Counted from the first letter of the stretch, positions 23,410 to 30,682 are shown. The stretch is DNA of 64,000 nt from Anaerolinea sp. (GCA_020723805.1 DYID01000001.1:78711-142710), one strand, 5' to 3'. A program made the numbers and translations. The notes: a model not told the origin generated them from the letters alone.

Positions 23410-24405
23410 GTGCGTTTTCGACTGTTTATCCTTCTCATCCTGATTGCCCTGTTGAGCGCGTGCAGCGCAGAGACGCCCACTGCCGCACCGTCCGCAGTTC
23501 CCTCTGCCACCGCCGCTGTCCCCACGCTCACCCCCACACCGACCGTCCCTCTTGCCGTCCTCGTCCTGCCCGCCGACCTCGAACCGGAAGCATCCAACCT
23601 CTACCAAAAAACCGTCTATGACCTCACGCAGGCTTCGGGCATGCGCTTTCAAGTGCGCAATCACCTGACGACCGCCGACCTCGAACCGGGGCTGAAGATC
23701 GTCATTGTGCTTTTTGAAGATCCCGGTCTTGCGGCGCTTGCGCCTGCCGCGCCGCAGGTGCAGTTCCTTGCCATTGGCATTCCGGGCATCACGCCCGGCG
23801 GAAACGTCAGCGTGTTGGGAGATACCTCCCAGGCTGAGGTGGTCGGCTTTCTGGCGGGATACACCGCCGCCATGCTCACCGACGATTATCGCATTGGCAT
23901 GTTGATGCCCAAGGACAACAACGACGCCATCCGCATGTTCAACTCCTATGCCAACGGCATGAGATATTATTGCGGTTTGTGCCGCCCCTACTTCTTCCTG
24001 CCCTGGTCGTTTCCGCAGTATCTCGAAATCCCCGCTGATGAAGACCCCAATAACTACGATGCCTACGCCGACATTCTCATCCTCCAGCGCAAGGCAGGGA
24101 CTCTCCTGATTCACCCGGCGATTCAGACCCAGGATTTGGTGGATTACATCGGCACCACCGGCGTGTATATGATTGGAACTGTCACCCCGCAGCAGCGCCC
24201 AGCGGGCTGGGTGATGACAATTCAACCGGACACCGTCAAAGCCATCCAGACTGCCTGGTCTCAACTGCTCGCCGGGCAGGGCGGCGTGACGGTTCAGGCT
24301 CCCCTCGGCTTGAGCGATGTGGACCCCAGCCTACTCTCCCCGGGAAAACTGCGGCTCGTTCAACAAACGCTGGATGATTTGCAGGCAGGTTTAATCGCGC
24401 CGTGA
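23410..24405 (+). CDS. BMP-family-like substrate-binding lipoprotein
   Basis: The 331-residue protein starts at GTG with TTTGGAG upstream. The signal ends in LLSAC (Cys18), followed by a TP-rich spacer to about residue 48. The rest resembles a periplasmic-binding-protein-type-1 fold of the BMP/PnrA kind. It has IVIVLFEDPG and QFLAIGIPGI strands, and the GFLAGYTAAMLTDDYRIGMLMP segment matches the BmpA pattern xFLAGYxAAxxTKTGKVGxxGG. It lacks adjacent permease genes. The complete BMP transporter is far away at 58.5-63.9 kb. It may feed that transporter, bind another ligand, or act as a sensor. It is weaker in family similarity than the BmpA at 62819. Confidence 0.72.
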   Translation: MRFRLFILLILIALLSACSAETPTAAPSAVPSATAAVPTLTPTPTVPLAVLVLPADLEPEASNLYQKTVYDLTQASGMRFQVRNHLTTADLEPGLKIVIVLFEDPGLAALAPAAPQVQFLAIGIPGITPGGNVSVLGDTSQAEVVGFLAGYTAAMLTDDYRIGMLMPKDNNDAIRMFNSYANGMRYYCGLCRPYFFLPWSFPQYLEIPADEDPNNYDAYADILILQRKAGTLLIHPAIQTQDLVDYIGTTGVYMIGTVTPQQRPAGWVMTIQPDTVKAIQTAWSQLLAGQGGVTVQAPLGLSDVDPSLLSPGKLRLVQQTLDDLQAGLIAP

Positions 24406-24407
24406 AA

Positions 24408-24442
24408 AACTGACCCCCCCGCTCAAAGCGGGGGGGTCAGTT
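24408..24442. terminator. Bidirectional terminator
   Basis: The palindrome ctgacccccccgc/gcgggggggtcag has a 5-nt loop. A-rich and T-poor flanks (gaaaaa to the left) favour termination of the minus-strand receiver gene, and position favours both genes. Confidence 0.75.
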
Positions 24443-24468
24443 CAAAAGGAGGAGAAACCAGAAGGAAG

Positions 24469-24912
24469 TTACACAGCCGGTGATACGCTGAGCGGACCGG
24501 TGGGATACTTTTTACGCTGCCCATGTCCCAGCCATGCCATTGCCTTGACGACCAGCACCGCCGGATTGATGGGCTTCACCAGGCATTCATCCGCGCCTGC
24601 TTGATTGGCTTCCATCACGTCTTCAACGGTGTTTGCCGAAGTGAGGAGAAGGATCGGTCCGCGGCTGGCGTTGCGCAGTTCCCTGAGCATCGAATTGCGC
24701 GCCGCCTTGGGAAGTTTCATGTCCACCAGCATCAGCGAGGGACCGACCAGCCGCGCCGTTTGCAGGGCATTGGCGACAGTCGTTTCGGAAAGCACAATAC
24801 AATTCCTCTGCTGGAAGAGCGCTTCCAGCGCAGAGATGTCCTCCGGGTGGTCGGATGCGATTAACACCGTATGGAGGGGGATCGTGTCAATATCCGTTTT
24901 CCAAGTAACCAT
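24469..24912 (-). CDS. Stand-alone response-regulator receiver protein
   Basis: The 147-residue protein is a CheY-like receiver without an output domain. The phosphoacceptor is the Asp in LMLVDMKLP (about residue 64). The Thr/Ser switch is in LLLTSA and the conserved Lys is in CLVKPIN. The acidic pocket is reduced: where most receivers have DD after the first strand, this has IASDHPED. It could relay phosphate from the two orphan histidine kinases at 7-13 kb, but nothing shows this. Its own expression signals are not clear. It is convergent with the BMP-like lipoprotein gene. Confidence 0.85.
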   Translation of the reverse strand: MVTWKTDIDTIPLHTVLIASDHPEDISALEALFQQRNCIVLSETTVANALQTARLVGPSLMLVDMKLPKAARNSMLRELRNASRGPILLLTSANTVEDVMEANQAGADECLVKPINPAVLVVKAMAWLGHGQRKKYPTGPLSVSPAV

Positions 24913-24936
24913 AAATCAACCTTTCGCTCTGTTTAC

Positions 24937-24966
24937 TTGACGGAAAACAAACCTGCATGTTACACT
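24937..24966 (+). promoter_or_regulatory. Strong promoter of the GNAT leader
   Basis: TTGACG (24937-24942), an 18-bp spacer and TACACT (24961-24966) form the best -35/-10 pair in the window. It starts a transcript that meets the short ORF and terminator below. Confidence 0.7.
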
Positions 24967-25007
24967 CACCGCGCTGGTAAATTTCACAGAAAGGAGACGC
25001 ACGAGAC

Positions 25008-25106
25008 ATGGCAATGAACATCGTCACCATCATCGCGAAGTCGTTCCGCCTCGAAAAAGGCGGCGCTGGTTTCGTTCCTTGTCGTAGTGCGCCTGCTCGC
25101 CGGTAA
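25008..25106 (+). CDS. Leader-peptide-like short ORF
   Basis: A 32-codon frame begins ATG-GCA-ATG behind a strong AAAGGAG site (8-13 bp upstream). It reads MAMNIVTIIAKSFRLEKGGA at its start and ends with PCRSAPARR and a TAA. It lies about 35 bp downstream of a good promoter and ends 23 bp before an intrinsic terminator. This is the layout of a translational attenuator leader. An 8-base stretch inside it (25086-25093) is complementary to the 5' side of the terminator hairpin (25138-25145), so ribosome position could influence terminator folding. Alternatively it is simply a small protein gene with its own terminator. I know no homologue. Confidence 0.55.
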   Translation: MAMNIVTIIAKSFRLEKGGAGFVPCRSAPARR

Positions 25107-25129
25107 TTTACACGCAGTATCGGTAAATG

Positions 25130-25165
25130 ACAGCCGCGGCGCACTCGCCCGTGGCTGTTTTTTTT
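25130..25165 (+). terminator. Leader terminator/attenuator before the GNAT array
   Basis: A 10-bp stem (acagccgcgg/ccgtggctgt, one G-U pair) with a 9-nt loop is followed by a T-run of about eight. It lies between the leader ORF and four GNAT genes. Confidence 0.8.
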
Positions 25166-25171
25166 ATTTAA

Positions 25172-25222
25172 TCCTCACCCCAACCCCTCTCCCAACGGGA
25201 GAGGGGCAAGGGGTGAGGGGAG
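25172..25222. repeat. GC-rich palindrome (CCTCACCCC ... GGGGTGAGG)
   Basis: The near-perfect inverted repeat cctcaccccaacccctctccc/gggagaggggcaaggggtgagg is a type found dispersed in many bacterial genomes. Its right end, together with the following aggag, supplies the Shine-Dalgarno site of the first GNAT gene. Confidence 0.75.
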
Positions 25223-25231
25223 GAGCTAACC

Positions 25232-25810
25232 ATGTTCGACATTCAAACCCAATTGTTCGAAGGACGCGACATCCGTTTCGGGCCCATTGACCATGAAAAG
25301 GACCCGCAGGTCGAATCCAAATGGACGCATGACTCGGATTTCATGCGTCTGTATGACATCGAACCGGCGCGCCCCCTGTCGCCGGCGATGGTGAAGAAAA
25401 AGTACGAGAAACTCGAAAAGGAAATCGAAGAATCAAAGAACCTCTTCTACTTTGCCATCCGCGCCCGCGAAGATGACCGCCTGATCGGCAAAGCCATCAT
25501 CAGCCGCATCGAGTGGTCCAACGGCAACGGCTGGATCGAACTCGGCATCGGCTCGGCGGATGACCGCCGCAAGGGATACGGCGCGCAAGCCCTGCAAATG
25601 CTACTCCGCTTCGCTTTTGCCGAGTTGAACCTGTATCGTGTGACGGCGCGCGTGCAGGAATATAACCAAGCCGCCATCGCCCTGTTGAAAAAGTTCGGCT
25701 TCAGCGAGGAAGTGCGCCGGCGGCAGGCGCTGGAGCGTGACGACCGCCGCTGGGACCTGCTCGTTTTCGGCTTGTTGAAGGACGAATGGGTGAAGCAGCC
25801 TCAGGCGTAG
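25232..25810 (+). CDS. GNAT-family N-acetyltransferase (RimJ/RimL-like), first of four
   Basis: The 192-residue protein begins after a GGAGGAG site. The GNAT acetyl-CoA signature (R/Q-x-x-G-x-G) is at DRRKGYGAQAL, with the following helix and the RVTARVQEYNQAAIALLKKFGF motif typical of the RimJ/RimL/SpeG subgroup. Members acetylate ribosomal protein N termini, polyamines, amino sugars or antibiotics. It heads a tandem run of four GNAT genes, all on the plus strand with short gaps or overlaps. Its N terminus shares the G-x5-R-x10-E-x9-W layout (FGPIDHEKD ... WTHDSDFMRLYD) with the next two. The substrate is unknown. Confidence 0.9.
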   Translation: MFDIQTQLFEGRDIRFGPIDHEKDPQVESKWTHDSDFMRLYDIEPARPLSPAMVKKKYEKLEKEIEESKNLFYFAIRAREDDRLIGKAIISRIEWSNGNGWIELGIGSADDRRKGYGAQALQMLLRFAFAELNLYRVTARVQEYNQAAIALLKKFGFSEEVRRRQALERDDRRWDLLVFGLLKDEWVKQPQA

Positions 25811-25844
25811 GCTGAAGCGGATTTTCATCCGAAAGGAGAATGCA

Positions 25845-26414
25845 ATGAGAGATTTATTTCGCGGAGAATTGGTCCGCCTGACGGCTGAAGACCCGGAGAC
25901 GCGCGCAAAAATCGAAGTCCACTGGCAGCGAGACTCGGAGTATCGCCGGTTCCTGGATACCGAGCCGGCGATGGTCGTATCCGAAAAGTGGCTGAAGGAC
26001 TGGTTCGAAAAACGGAACGAGGAAGGATACGGTCCCAACCGTTACGTGTTTTCCATCCGCACGCTGGCGGAGGAAAGATTGATTGGTTTCTTTAGCCTGT
26101 GGGTGGACCTGGTTCACAGCGAAGCCTGGGTGGGCATCGGCATTGGCGAGCGCGCGTTTTGGGGCAAGGGCTACGGCACCGATGCGATGCGGCTGTGCCT
26201 GCGATATGCCTTTACCGAGTTGAACGTGCAGCGCGTGTCGCTCGGTTTGATGGACTATAACCCGCGCGCCCTGCGTTCGTATGAGAAGGCTGGCTTTCGG
26301 CTGGAGGGACGCACCCGCGGCGATGTGCAGCGCGCAGGGAAACGCCATGACTCTCTGTGGATGGGCATCCTGCGCGAGGAATGGCTGGCGATGCAAAATG
26401 GAGAGAAAGTATGA
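25845..26414 (+). CDS. GNAT-family N-acetyltransferase, second of four
   Basis: The 189-residue protein has an AAAGGAG site 7 bp before the ATG. The acetyl-CoA loop is FWGKGYGTDAMRL (about residues 105-117), followed by YAFTELNVQRVSLGLMDYNPRA and the YEKAGFRLEGR hallmark of the RimJ/RimL group. It opens MRDLFRGELVRLTAED, nearly the same as the third gene (MRDIYKGELVRLSAMD), so genes two and three are recent paralogues. The stop overlaps the next start by ATGA, which means coupled translation. The acceptor substrate cannot be told from sequence. Confidence 0.9.
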   Translation: MRDLFRGELVRLTAEDPETRAKIEVHWQRDSEYRRFLDTEPAMVVSEKWLKDWFEKRNEEGYGPNRYVFSIRTLAEERLIGFFSLWVDLVHSEAWVGIGIGERAFWGKGYGTDAMRLCLRYAFTELNVQRVSLGLMDYNPRALRSYEKAGFRLEGRTRGDVQRAGKRHDSLWMGILREEWLAMQNGEKV

Positions 26415-26983
26415 GAGACATTTACAAAGGCGAACTGGTGCGCTTGAGCGCCATGGACGCCGGGGAGGCTGGCAAGGCATTCGCACGCTGGGGGCGCGAC
26501 TCCGAGTTTCGGCGGCTGTTGGGCAGTGATGTGGCACAACTCCATTCTGCGAAAGCCGCGCAAACCTGGCTGGAAAAAGAACTGGAGGAAGCGTCCGTCA
26601 ACCAGCACTGGTTCAGCATCCGCAAACTGGACGACGACCGTCTGCTCGGCGACATTGACCTGTACGTGTACAACTGGTCTGCCCGCGATGCCTTCGTGGG
26701 ACTGGGTATTGGCGAGCGCGAGTTCTGGGGCAAAGGCTACGGCACCGACGTGATGCGCGTCATCCTGCGTTACGCCTTCACCGAAGTCAACCTGCACCGC
26801 GTCACCCTGACCGTGTTCGAGTACAACCCGCGCGCCATCCGTTCTTATGAAAAGGCGGGCTTCCGCCATGAGGGACGGATGCGCGGAGCATTGAACAAGG
26901 AAGGCAGGCGCTGGGACATCCTCGTGATGGGCATCCTGCGCGAAGAATGGATGGAACAAAATGACAACAAACCTGCAAACTGA
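26411..26983 (+). CDS. GNAT-family N-acetyltransferase, third of four
   Basis: I choose the ATG at 26411 (190 residues), coupled to the preceding stop (ATGA) and matching the paralogue's start; the open frame extends further upstream without a plausible site. The acetyl-CoA loop is FWGKGYGTDVMRV, and RVTLTVFEYNPRAIRSYEKAGF follows. Identity to the second gene is high by eye over the whole length. The C terminus overlaps the fourth gene by 23 bp. This arrangement implies one transcript and probably matched expression of all four acetyltransferases. Confidence 0.9.
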   Translation: MRDIYKGELVRLSAMDAGEAGKAFARWGRDSEFRRLLGSDVAQLHSAKAAQTWLEKELEEASVNQHWFSIRKLDDDRLLGDIDLYVYNWSARDAFVGLGIGEREFWGKGYGTDVMRVILRYAFTEVNLHRVTLTVFEYNPRAIRSYEKAGFRHEGRMRGALNKEGRRWDILVMGILREEWMEQNDNKPAN

Positions 26984-27953
26984 AAAAACGCTTCTTGACT
27001 CAACCCTGCGCCTGCGTGCTGCCCAATGGGCAGACGTGGACGCTGTGGCAAAACTCATCCTCGAAGTCTGCACCCACGACGGCGACCCGACCGTGGCGGT
27101 CACGCCGCAGGAACTGGAGCGCGGCTGGAAGACCCCCGGCTTTATCCTCGAAACGGACGCGTTCGTCGTCGAAACATCCGATGGGCGCATCGTGGGCTAC
27201 GAGGAATTCGAAAATGTTCACGGGCATGCCTTCCTGCGCGGCGACGGCTACGTCCACCCCGAGTTTCTCGGTCGCGGCATTGGCACGGCTCTCCTGCGCG
27301 CCCTCGAAGCGCGCGCCCGCGAGGAAATGAAACTCGCCGACCCCGACCTGCGCGTGTTCATCCGCAACGGCATGGCAGCGGGCGACAAAATCGGCTGTGA
27401 ACTGCACGCAAACGAAGGCTACAAACCCATCCGTTACTCGTGGCGGATGGAAATCAGGCTCGATGAGGCGCCGCATGCGCCAAAGTTCCCGCCAGGGGTT
27501 GAACTGCGTCCGTTCGAGATGGAGCAGGACCGGGCGGTGTATGAAGCGCACGAAGAGGCGTTCAGCGACCATTGGGGTCATGTCCCTCATCCCTACGAGG
27601 AGTGGCTGCATCGTTTCGAAGACCGCGATCCTTCGCTCTGGTTTATCGCCTGGGATGGCAGACAAATTGCCGGGTATGCCCTCTGCCGCTTCCGCATGGG
27701 AATTGGCTGGGTCGGCTCGCTGGGCGTCCGCCGTCCCTGGCGCAAACGCGGATTGGGCGAGGCACTCCTTCTTCACGCATTCGGCGAATTTTACCGGCGC
27801 GGGATGAAGGTCATCGGTCTGGGCGTGGATGCGGCGAATCCCACCGGCGCGACGCGCCTATACCAAAAGGCTGGCATGAAAGTCGCCGCCGAATATGTCA
27901 TTTATGAAAAGGAACTCCGACCCGGCCGGGAAATCAGTGTACAATCGCTTTAA
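26961..27953 (+). CDS. Double-domain GNAT acetyltransferase, fourth of four
   Basis: The 330-residue protein contains two GNAT domains. The first (about 15-150) has the acetyl-CoA loop FLGRGIGTALLRA. The second (about 170-325) has RPWRKRGLGEALLLHAF and a VDAANPTGATRLYQKAGM ending. This two-domain layout is like mycothiol synthase MshD and Eis-like or streptothricin-type tandem GNATs. Mycothiol is not expected in Chloroflexota, so I do not use the MshD name. Its start overlaps the third gene by 23 bp. In the first domain, the loop motif is standard, so both domains may be active. The substrate is unknown. Confidence 0.88.
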   Translation: MTTNLQTEKTLLDSTLRLRAAQWADVDAVAKLILEVCTHDGDPTVAVTPQELERGWKTPGFILETDAFVVETSDGRIVGYEEFENVHGHAFLRGDGYVHPEFLGRGIGTALLRALEARAREEMKLADPDLRVFIRNGMAAGDKIGCELHANEGYKPIRYSWRMEIRLDEAPHAPKFPPGVELRPFEMEQDRAVYEAHEEAFSDHWGHVPHPYEEWLHRFEDRDPSLWFIAWDGRQIAGYALCRFRMGIGWVGSLGVRRPWRKRGLGEALLLHAFGEFYRRGMKVIGLGVDAANPTGATRLYQKAGMKVAAEYVIYEKELRPGREISVQSL

Positions 27954-27965
27954 CGAATAAATCGT

Positions 27966-28016
27966 CCCCAAGGCTTATCCTGAAGCGAAGCCAAAGGATC
28001 GCAATAGCCTTCGGGG
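27966..28016. repeat. Palindromic repeat with CTGAAGCGAAG core
   Basis: ccccaaggct ... agccttcgggg encloses tatcctgaagcgaagccaaaggatcg. It is related to the widespread CCTGAGC/GTCGAAGG type of dispersed repeat also seen at 29280 and 35238. It could terminate the GNAT transcript, but there is no T-run. Confidence 0.6.
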
Positions 28017-28039
28017 CGGTCAACAACAAGGAGACCTCT

Positions 28040-28540
28040 ATGAACCTGCGTTGTTCCTACTGTCAGACCCCCTTCACCTTAGGGCGCATCGAAAAACTCA
28101 ACGCCCTGCAGGAAATATATGCGAAGAATCTGAACCATTATGACGCGCATTGTCCGCGCTGCCGGCGCGCCACGCCGGTCCCGCGCCAAAAACTGGAAAT
28201 GACCATGCCCAACTGGCGCGAAGCGCTTCAGGAACTGGAAAAGGAAATGGCGGCGCACCCTCAACCGGCAGCGCCTCTTCCCAAGCCGGAGCCTGCTCCT
28301 GTTCCCCCGGCTGAGTCCAAGCCTGAGCATCGCAAGCGGGCTGGCAAACCCGCTCCGCCGCCTCCCGTCAGCGAGAAGCCTGCCAAAGAAAAGCCTGCCA
28401 GGAAGAAAGCGGCGGCAGAAAAACCGGCGGAAGAGAAACCCGCCAAAGAGAAACCCGCAAAGAAGAAACCGGCAGCCGAAAAGCCCGCTGCTGAAAAGCC
28501 CGCCAAACAACCGAAAGCGACCGCCAAGAAAAGCAAATGA
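28040..28540 (+). CDS. Zinc-ribbon protein with histone-like AKP tail
   Basis: The 166-residue protein has an AAGGAG site 8 bp upstream. The first 55 residues contain two CxxC pairs (CSYCQ at about 5-8 and CPRCRR at about 38-41), forming a probable zinc ribbon. Residues 75-166 are a disordered Lys/Ala/Pro/Glu tail with repeats such as EKPAKEKPAKKKPAAEK, like histone H1 or bacterial KPA-tailed proteins. The tail could bind nucleic acid, but acidic residues make it close to neutral in the repeats. It is coupled to the HAD gene by ATGA. The function is unknown; a nucleic-acid-related role is a guess from the zinc ribbon and tail. Confidence 0.7.
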   Translation: MNLRCSYCQTPFTLGRIEKLNALQEIYAKNLNHYDAHCPRCRRATPVPRQKLEMTMPNWREALQELEKEMAAHPQPAAPLPKPEPAPVPPAESKPEHRKRAGKPAPPPPVSEKPAKEKPARKKAAAEKPAEEKPAKEKPAKKKPAAEKPAAEKPAKQPKATAKKSK

Positions 28541-29142
28541 CCATCAAAGCCGTATTCTTCGATCTGGGCGGAGTCATCCTCCGCACGGAATTTCAAGCGC
28601 CGCGTCAGCATCTCGCCGAGCGCCTCGGCATGGACTATGACGACATCGAAAAAATCGTCTTTGGCGGAGGCGCGAACGGTTCCGCCGCCCGCGCCTCGCT
28701 CGGCGAAATCACGGAGGAGGAACACTGGCGCAACGTGATGAAAACCCTCAAACTGCCGGTCAGCGACTACGAACGCATCCGCGACGAGTTCTTTGCCGGC
28801 GATGTGCTTGACCACAGCCTTCTGAACTTTCTGCGCTCCATCAAGCCGAAGGTCAAGACGGGGCTCATCAGCAACGCCTGGAGCGGACTGCGCGCCTTCA
28901 TCGTGCGCGAAAAGTTCGACGACGCATTCCATCACATGGTCATCTCGGCGGAGGTGAAGGCGGCAAAGCCCGACCCGAAGATCTATCAGATTGCGCTGGA
29001 GCAGGCTCAGGTTCGGGCAAGCGAGGCGGTCTTTGTGGACGATTTCATCGAAAATGTCGAGGCGTGTCGAAAACTGGGCATGAAAGGCATCCATTTCAAG
29101 GATGCGGCGTCTGCCATTGAACAGGTGAAGGCGTTGCTGTAA
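28537..29142 (+). CDS. HAD-superfamily hydrolase (IA type)
   Basis: The 201-residue protein shows all four HAD motifs. Motif I is VFFDLGGVI, with the nucleophile Asp followed by the DLGGV variant common in YihX-like phosphatases. Motif II is LISNAWSG, the motif III Lys is in AAKPDPKIYQIA, and motif IV is VFVDDFIENV. A helical cap lies between motifs I and II (about 20-85). These enzymes remove phosphate from small metabolites, typically sugar phosphates or nucleotides. It begins within the stop of the zinc-ribbon gene. The substrate is unknown. Confidence 0.88.
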   Translation: MTIKAVFFDLGGVILRTEFQAPRQHLAERLGMDYDDIEKIVFGGGANGSAARASLGEITEEEHWRNVMKTLKLPVSDYERIRDEFFAGDVLDHSLLNFLRSIKPKVKTGLISNAWSGLRAFIVREKFDDAFHHMVISAEVKAAKPDPKIYQIALEQAQVRASEAVFVDDFIENVEACRKLGMKGIHFKDAASAIEQVKALL

Positions 29143-29152
29143 TTCGAACCGC

Positions 29153-29190
29153 AGACTTCGGATGTCTTTCAGGCTTCCGAAGTCTTTGCT
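29153..29190 (+). terminator. Intrinsic terminator after the HAD gene
   Basis: Stem agacttcgga/tccgaagtct (29153-29162 with 29176-29185), then ttgctttta. Confidence 0.7.
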
Positions 29191-29192
29191 TT

Positions 29193-29345
29193 TAACTCAC
29201 CTTACGCAGTTTTCTCGTAGCGCGACACATTGTCCCCGCAAGGGGGTTCATGTCGCCTGAAAACACGAGATACCCTTCGGCGGGGTTTCGACAGGCTCAA
29301 CCTGCCTGCTCAGGGCAAGAATCTCGCACTACCGCGTAAGGTAAC
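29193..29345. repeat. Palindromic double-hairpin repeat, copy 4 (expanded)
   Basis: The outer arms match copies 1-2 (actcaccttacgcag ... accgcgtaaggt), but both inner hairpins carry insertions. The first gained a hairpin-like cattgtccccgcaagggggttcatg. The second gained about 50 bp including cagg-ctcaacctg and ctgctcagggc. The right end is coding: on the minus strand it supplies the last codons and the stop of the MOSC gene. Confidence 0.8.
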
Positions 29346-29973
29346 CTTTTAATTCCTCTTCCAAATCCCTGCGCGCGCGGATCGAGATGGGGGCGTCGAG
29401 ATGCCGCCGCAGAAACTCCTCGCTTTTGTCCTTCAGGTAATGCCCGCGATACATCTCCAAAATGGAAATTGTTTTCCCCGTGTATTTTTCAACCGTGATG
29501 GCATCGCCTGCTTTGATGACGCCTTCTCTGATGACGCGGACGTATAAGCCGGGTCGCTCCGCCGCGCGGAACTTTTTGACCCATTGCGGGTCGCCCATGC
29601 GCGTGGCGAACGTCCCGCAGGGGATACGCGGCGCAGTGACCTGCAGAATCACCTCACCGATGTGCAGAGTATCGCCGACGTTGAACGCCGTGCTTTCGAG
29701 TCCGCTGATGGTCAGGTTCTCGCCGAATGTGCCGGGCGCGAGTCGTTGCCCGAGTTCCTGCTCCCACCAGGCGTAGTCCGCGCCGCCGTAGAGGTAGAGC
29801 GCCTGGTCGGGTCCGCCGTGATTCTTCGTGTCGCAAACAGCGTCGCCTGCAATGCCGAGAGATGTAATCTCGACGGCACCCTCCACCGGCATTTTGTAGA
29901 TGCCCGTCGTCTCGACGTAATCTTTCCGTTGCTGCTGGCGTTCCTTGCCGATGTTGATGCTGAGAAGTTTCAT
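29329..29973 (-). CDS. MOSC-domain protein (YiiM-like)
   Basis: The 214-residue protein has the YiiM/MOSC layout: the GDAVCDTKNHGGPDQALYLY segment, GENLTISGL, and the conserved Cys in APRIPCGTF (about residue 122). MOSC domains occur in molybdenum-cofactor sulfurases and in mARC- and YiiM-type enzymes, where this Cys ligates Mo during N-hydroxylated base reduction. A C-terminal helical extension (about 165-214) follows the beta-barrel. The last residues (LTR) and the TAG stop come from the palindromic repeat, so the end of the gene has probably shifted recently. No molybdenum-cofactor genes are nearby. The start codon is not preceded by a strong ribosome-binding site. Confidence 0.85.
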   Translation of the reverse strand: MKLLSINIGKERQQQRKDYVETTGIYKMPVEGAVEITSLGIAGDAVCDTKNHGGPDQALYLYGGADYAWWEQELGQRLAPGTFGENLTISGLESTAFNVGDTLHIGEVILQVTAPRIPCGTFATRMGDPQWVKKFRAAERPGLYVRVIREGVIKAGDAITVEKYTGKTISILEMYRGHYLKDKSEEFLRRHLDAPISIRARRDLEEELKGYLTR

Positions 29974-30050
29974 TGGGGTTCACCTGTAATCGAGTTTTGC
30001 ATGTATTCAATTGTAACAAAGTCAAAGCCCTTGGGAAATGACGATGACGG

Positions 30051-30056
30051 TATAAT
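30051..30056 (+). promoter_or_regulatory. Putative -10 box (TATAAT) for the toxin-antitoxin pair
   Basis: TATAAT lies 27 bp before the antitoxin start. No palindromic operator is obvious in the short leader. Confidence 0.45.
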
Positions 30057-30083
30057 TTGCTCGTAAAAGAAAGCAGGCAACTT

Positions 30084-30281
30084 ATGACCACCTTTACCAT
30101 TACCATCCCCGATGAGCGAGCGAAAGAACTCAAGCAAATTGCCGAGCGTTTCCGCATCGCGCCCGAAGAATTGGTGCGCGCGAGTCTCGAAGAATTGTTG
30201 ACTCGTCCATTGGATGAATTCCAAAAAATACTGGAACGCGTCCTCACCAAAAATGCAGACCTCTACAAACGGCTGGCATAA
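30084..30281 (+). CDS. Antitoxin-like protein of a Doc-type pair
   Basis: I choose the ATG at 30084 (65 residues). It opens MTTFTITIPDERAKELKQIAE, a beta-strand then helix typical of ribbon-helix-helix DNA-binding antitoxins. The Doc toxin gene starts 3 bp after its stop. The usual Phd antitoxin has a different (YefM/Phd) fold, so this is an alternative antitoxin type paired with Doc. The C-terminal half (about 40-65) would be the toxin-neutralising part. It presumably binds its own promoter as in other modules. The small size and adjacency make the assignment good, though direct neutralisation is not shown. Confidence 0.75.
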   Translation: MTTFTITIPDERAKELKQIAERFRIAPEELVRASLEELLTRPLDEFQKILERVLTKNADLYKRLA

Positions 30282-30284
30282 TTC

Positions 30285-30671
30285 ATGCGTTATTTGACGG
30301 TGGGTGAAGTTCTTGAAATTTACAGCCGCGTGGTGAAGCAATCGGGTGGCTCGGTGGGAATTCTCGATCTGGGCGCGTTGGCATCGGCAGTTGCCCAACC
30401 GCGTGCGACATTTAACGGTGAAGAACTGTATCCAACCATCGTAGAAAAAGCGTCGGCGCTTGGATTTTCGTTGATTCAAAATCATCCCTTCATTGACGGA
30501 AACAAACGCGCAGGGCACGCCGCGTTGGAAACGTTTCTCATGCTCAACGGCTACGAGATTTCCGCCAGCGTGGACGAGCAAGTGGAAATCGTTCTTGGCG
30601 TTGCTTCCGGGAAAATAGACCGTGAGGCGTTCACAGCTTGGCTGAGAAATCACATTGTCGAGTTGTCGTAA
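30285..30671 (+). CDS. doc: Fic/Doc-family toxin
   Basis: The 128-residue protein is of Doc length. The active-site loop is [11 protein letters not shown] at residues 67-77, matching the Fic/Doc consensus HxFx(D/N)GNKR. Doc toxins phosphorylate elongation factor Tu and stop translation; Fic relatives transfer AMP instead. The N-terminal [10 protein letters not shown] and LEKASALGF-like helices fit the Doc fold. The toxin lies 3 bp downstream of a ribbon-helix-helix antitoxin, and its end is 11 bp before the start of the TIR-FGE gene. The three genes may be co-transcribed. An active loop looks intact, so the module is probably functional. Confidence 0.9.
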   Translation: MRYLTVGEVLEIYSRVVKQSGGSVGILDLGALASAVAQPRATFNGEELYPTIVEKASALGFSLIQNHPFIDGNKRAGHAALETFLMLNGYEISASVDEQVEIVLGVASGKIDREAFTAWLRNHIVELS

Positions 30672-30682
30672 CAGGGAAGAAA

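Noticed and set aside
23083-24264. Long minus-strand frame opposite hsp20 and the BMP-like gene
   Set aside because: No recognisable motif; it overlaps two well-supported genes, a terminator and a promoter.
26961-27953. Mycothiol synthase MshD
   Set aside because: The two-GNAT layout matches, but no mycothiol pathway context exists and the lineage is not known for mycothiol.
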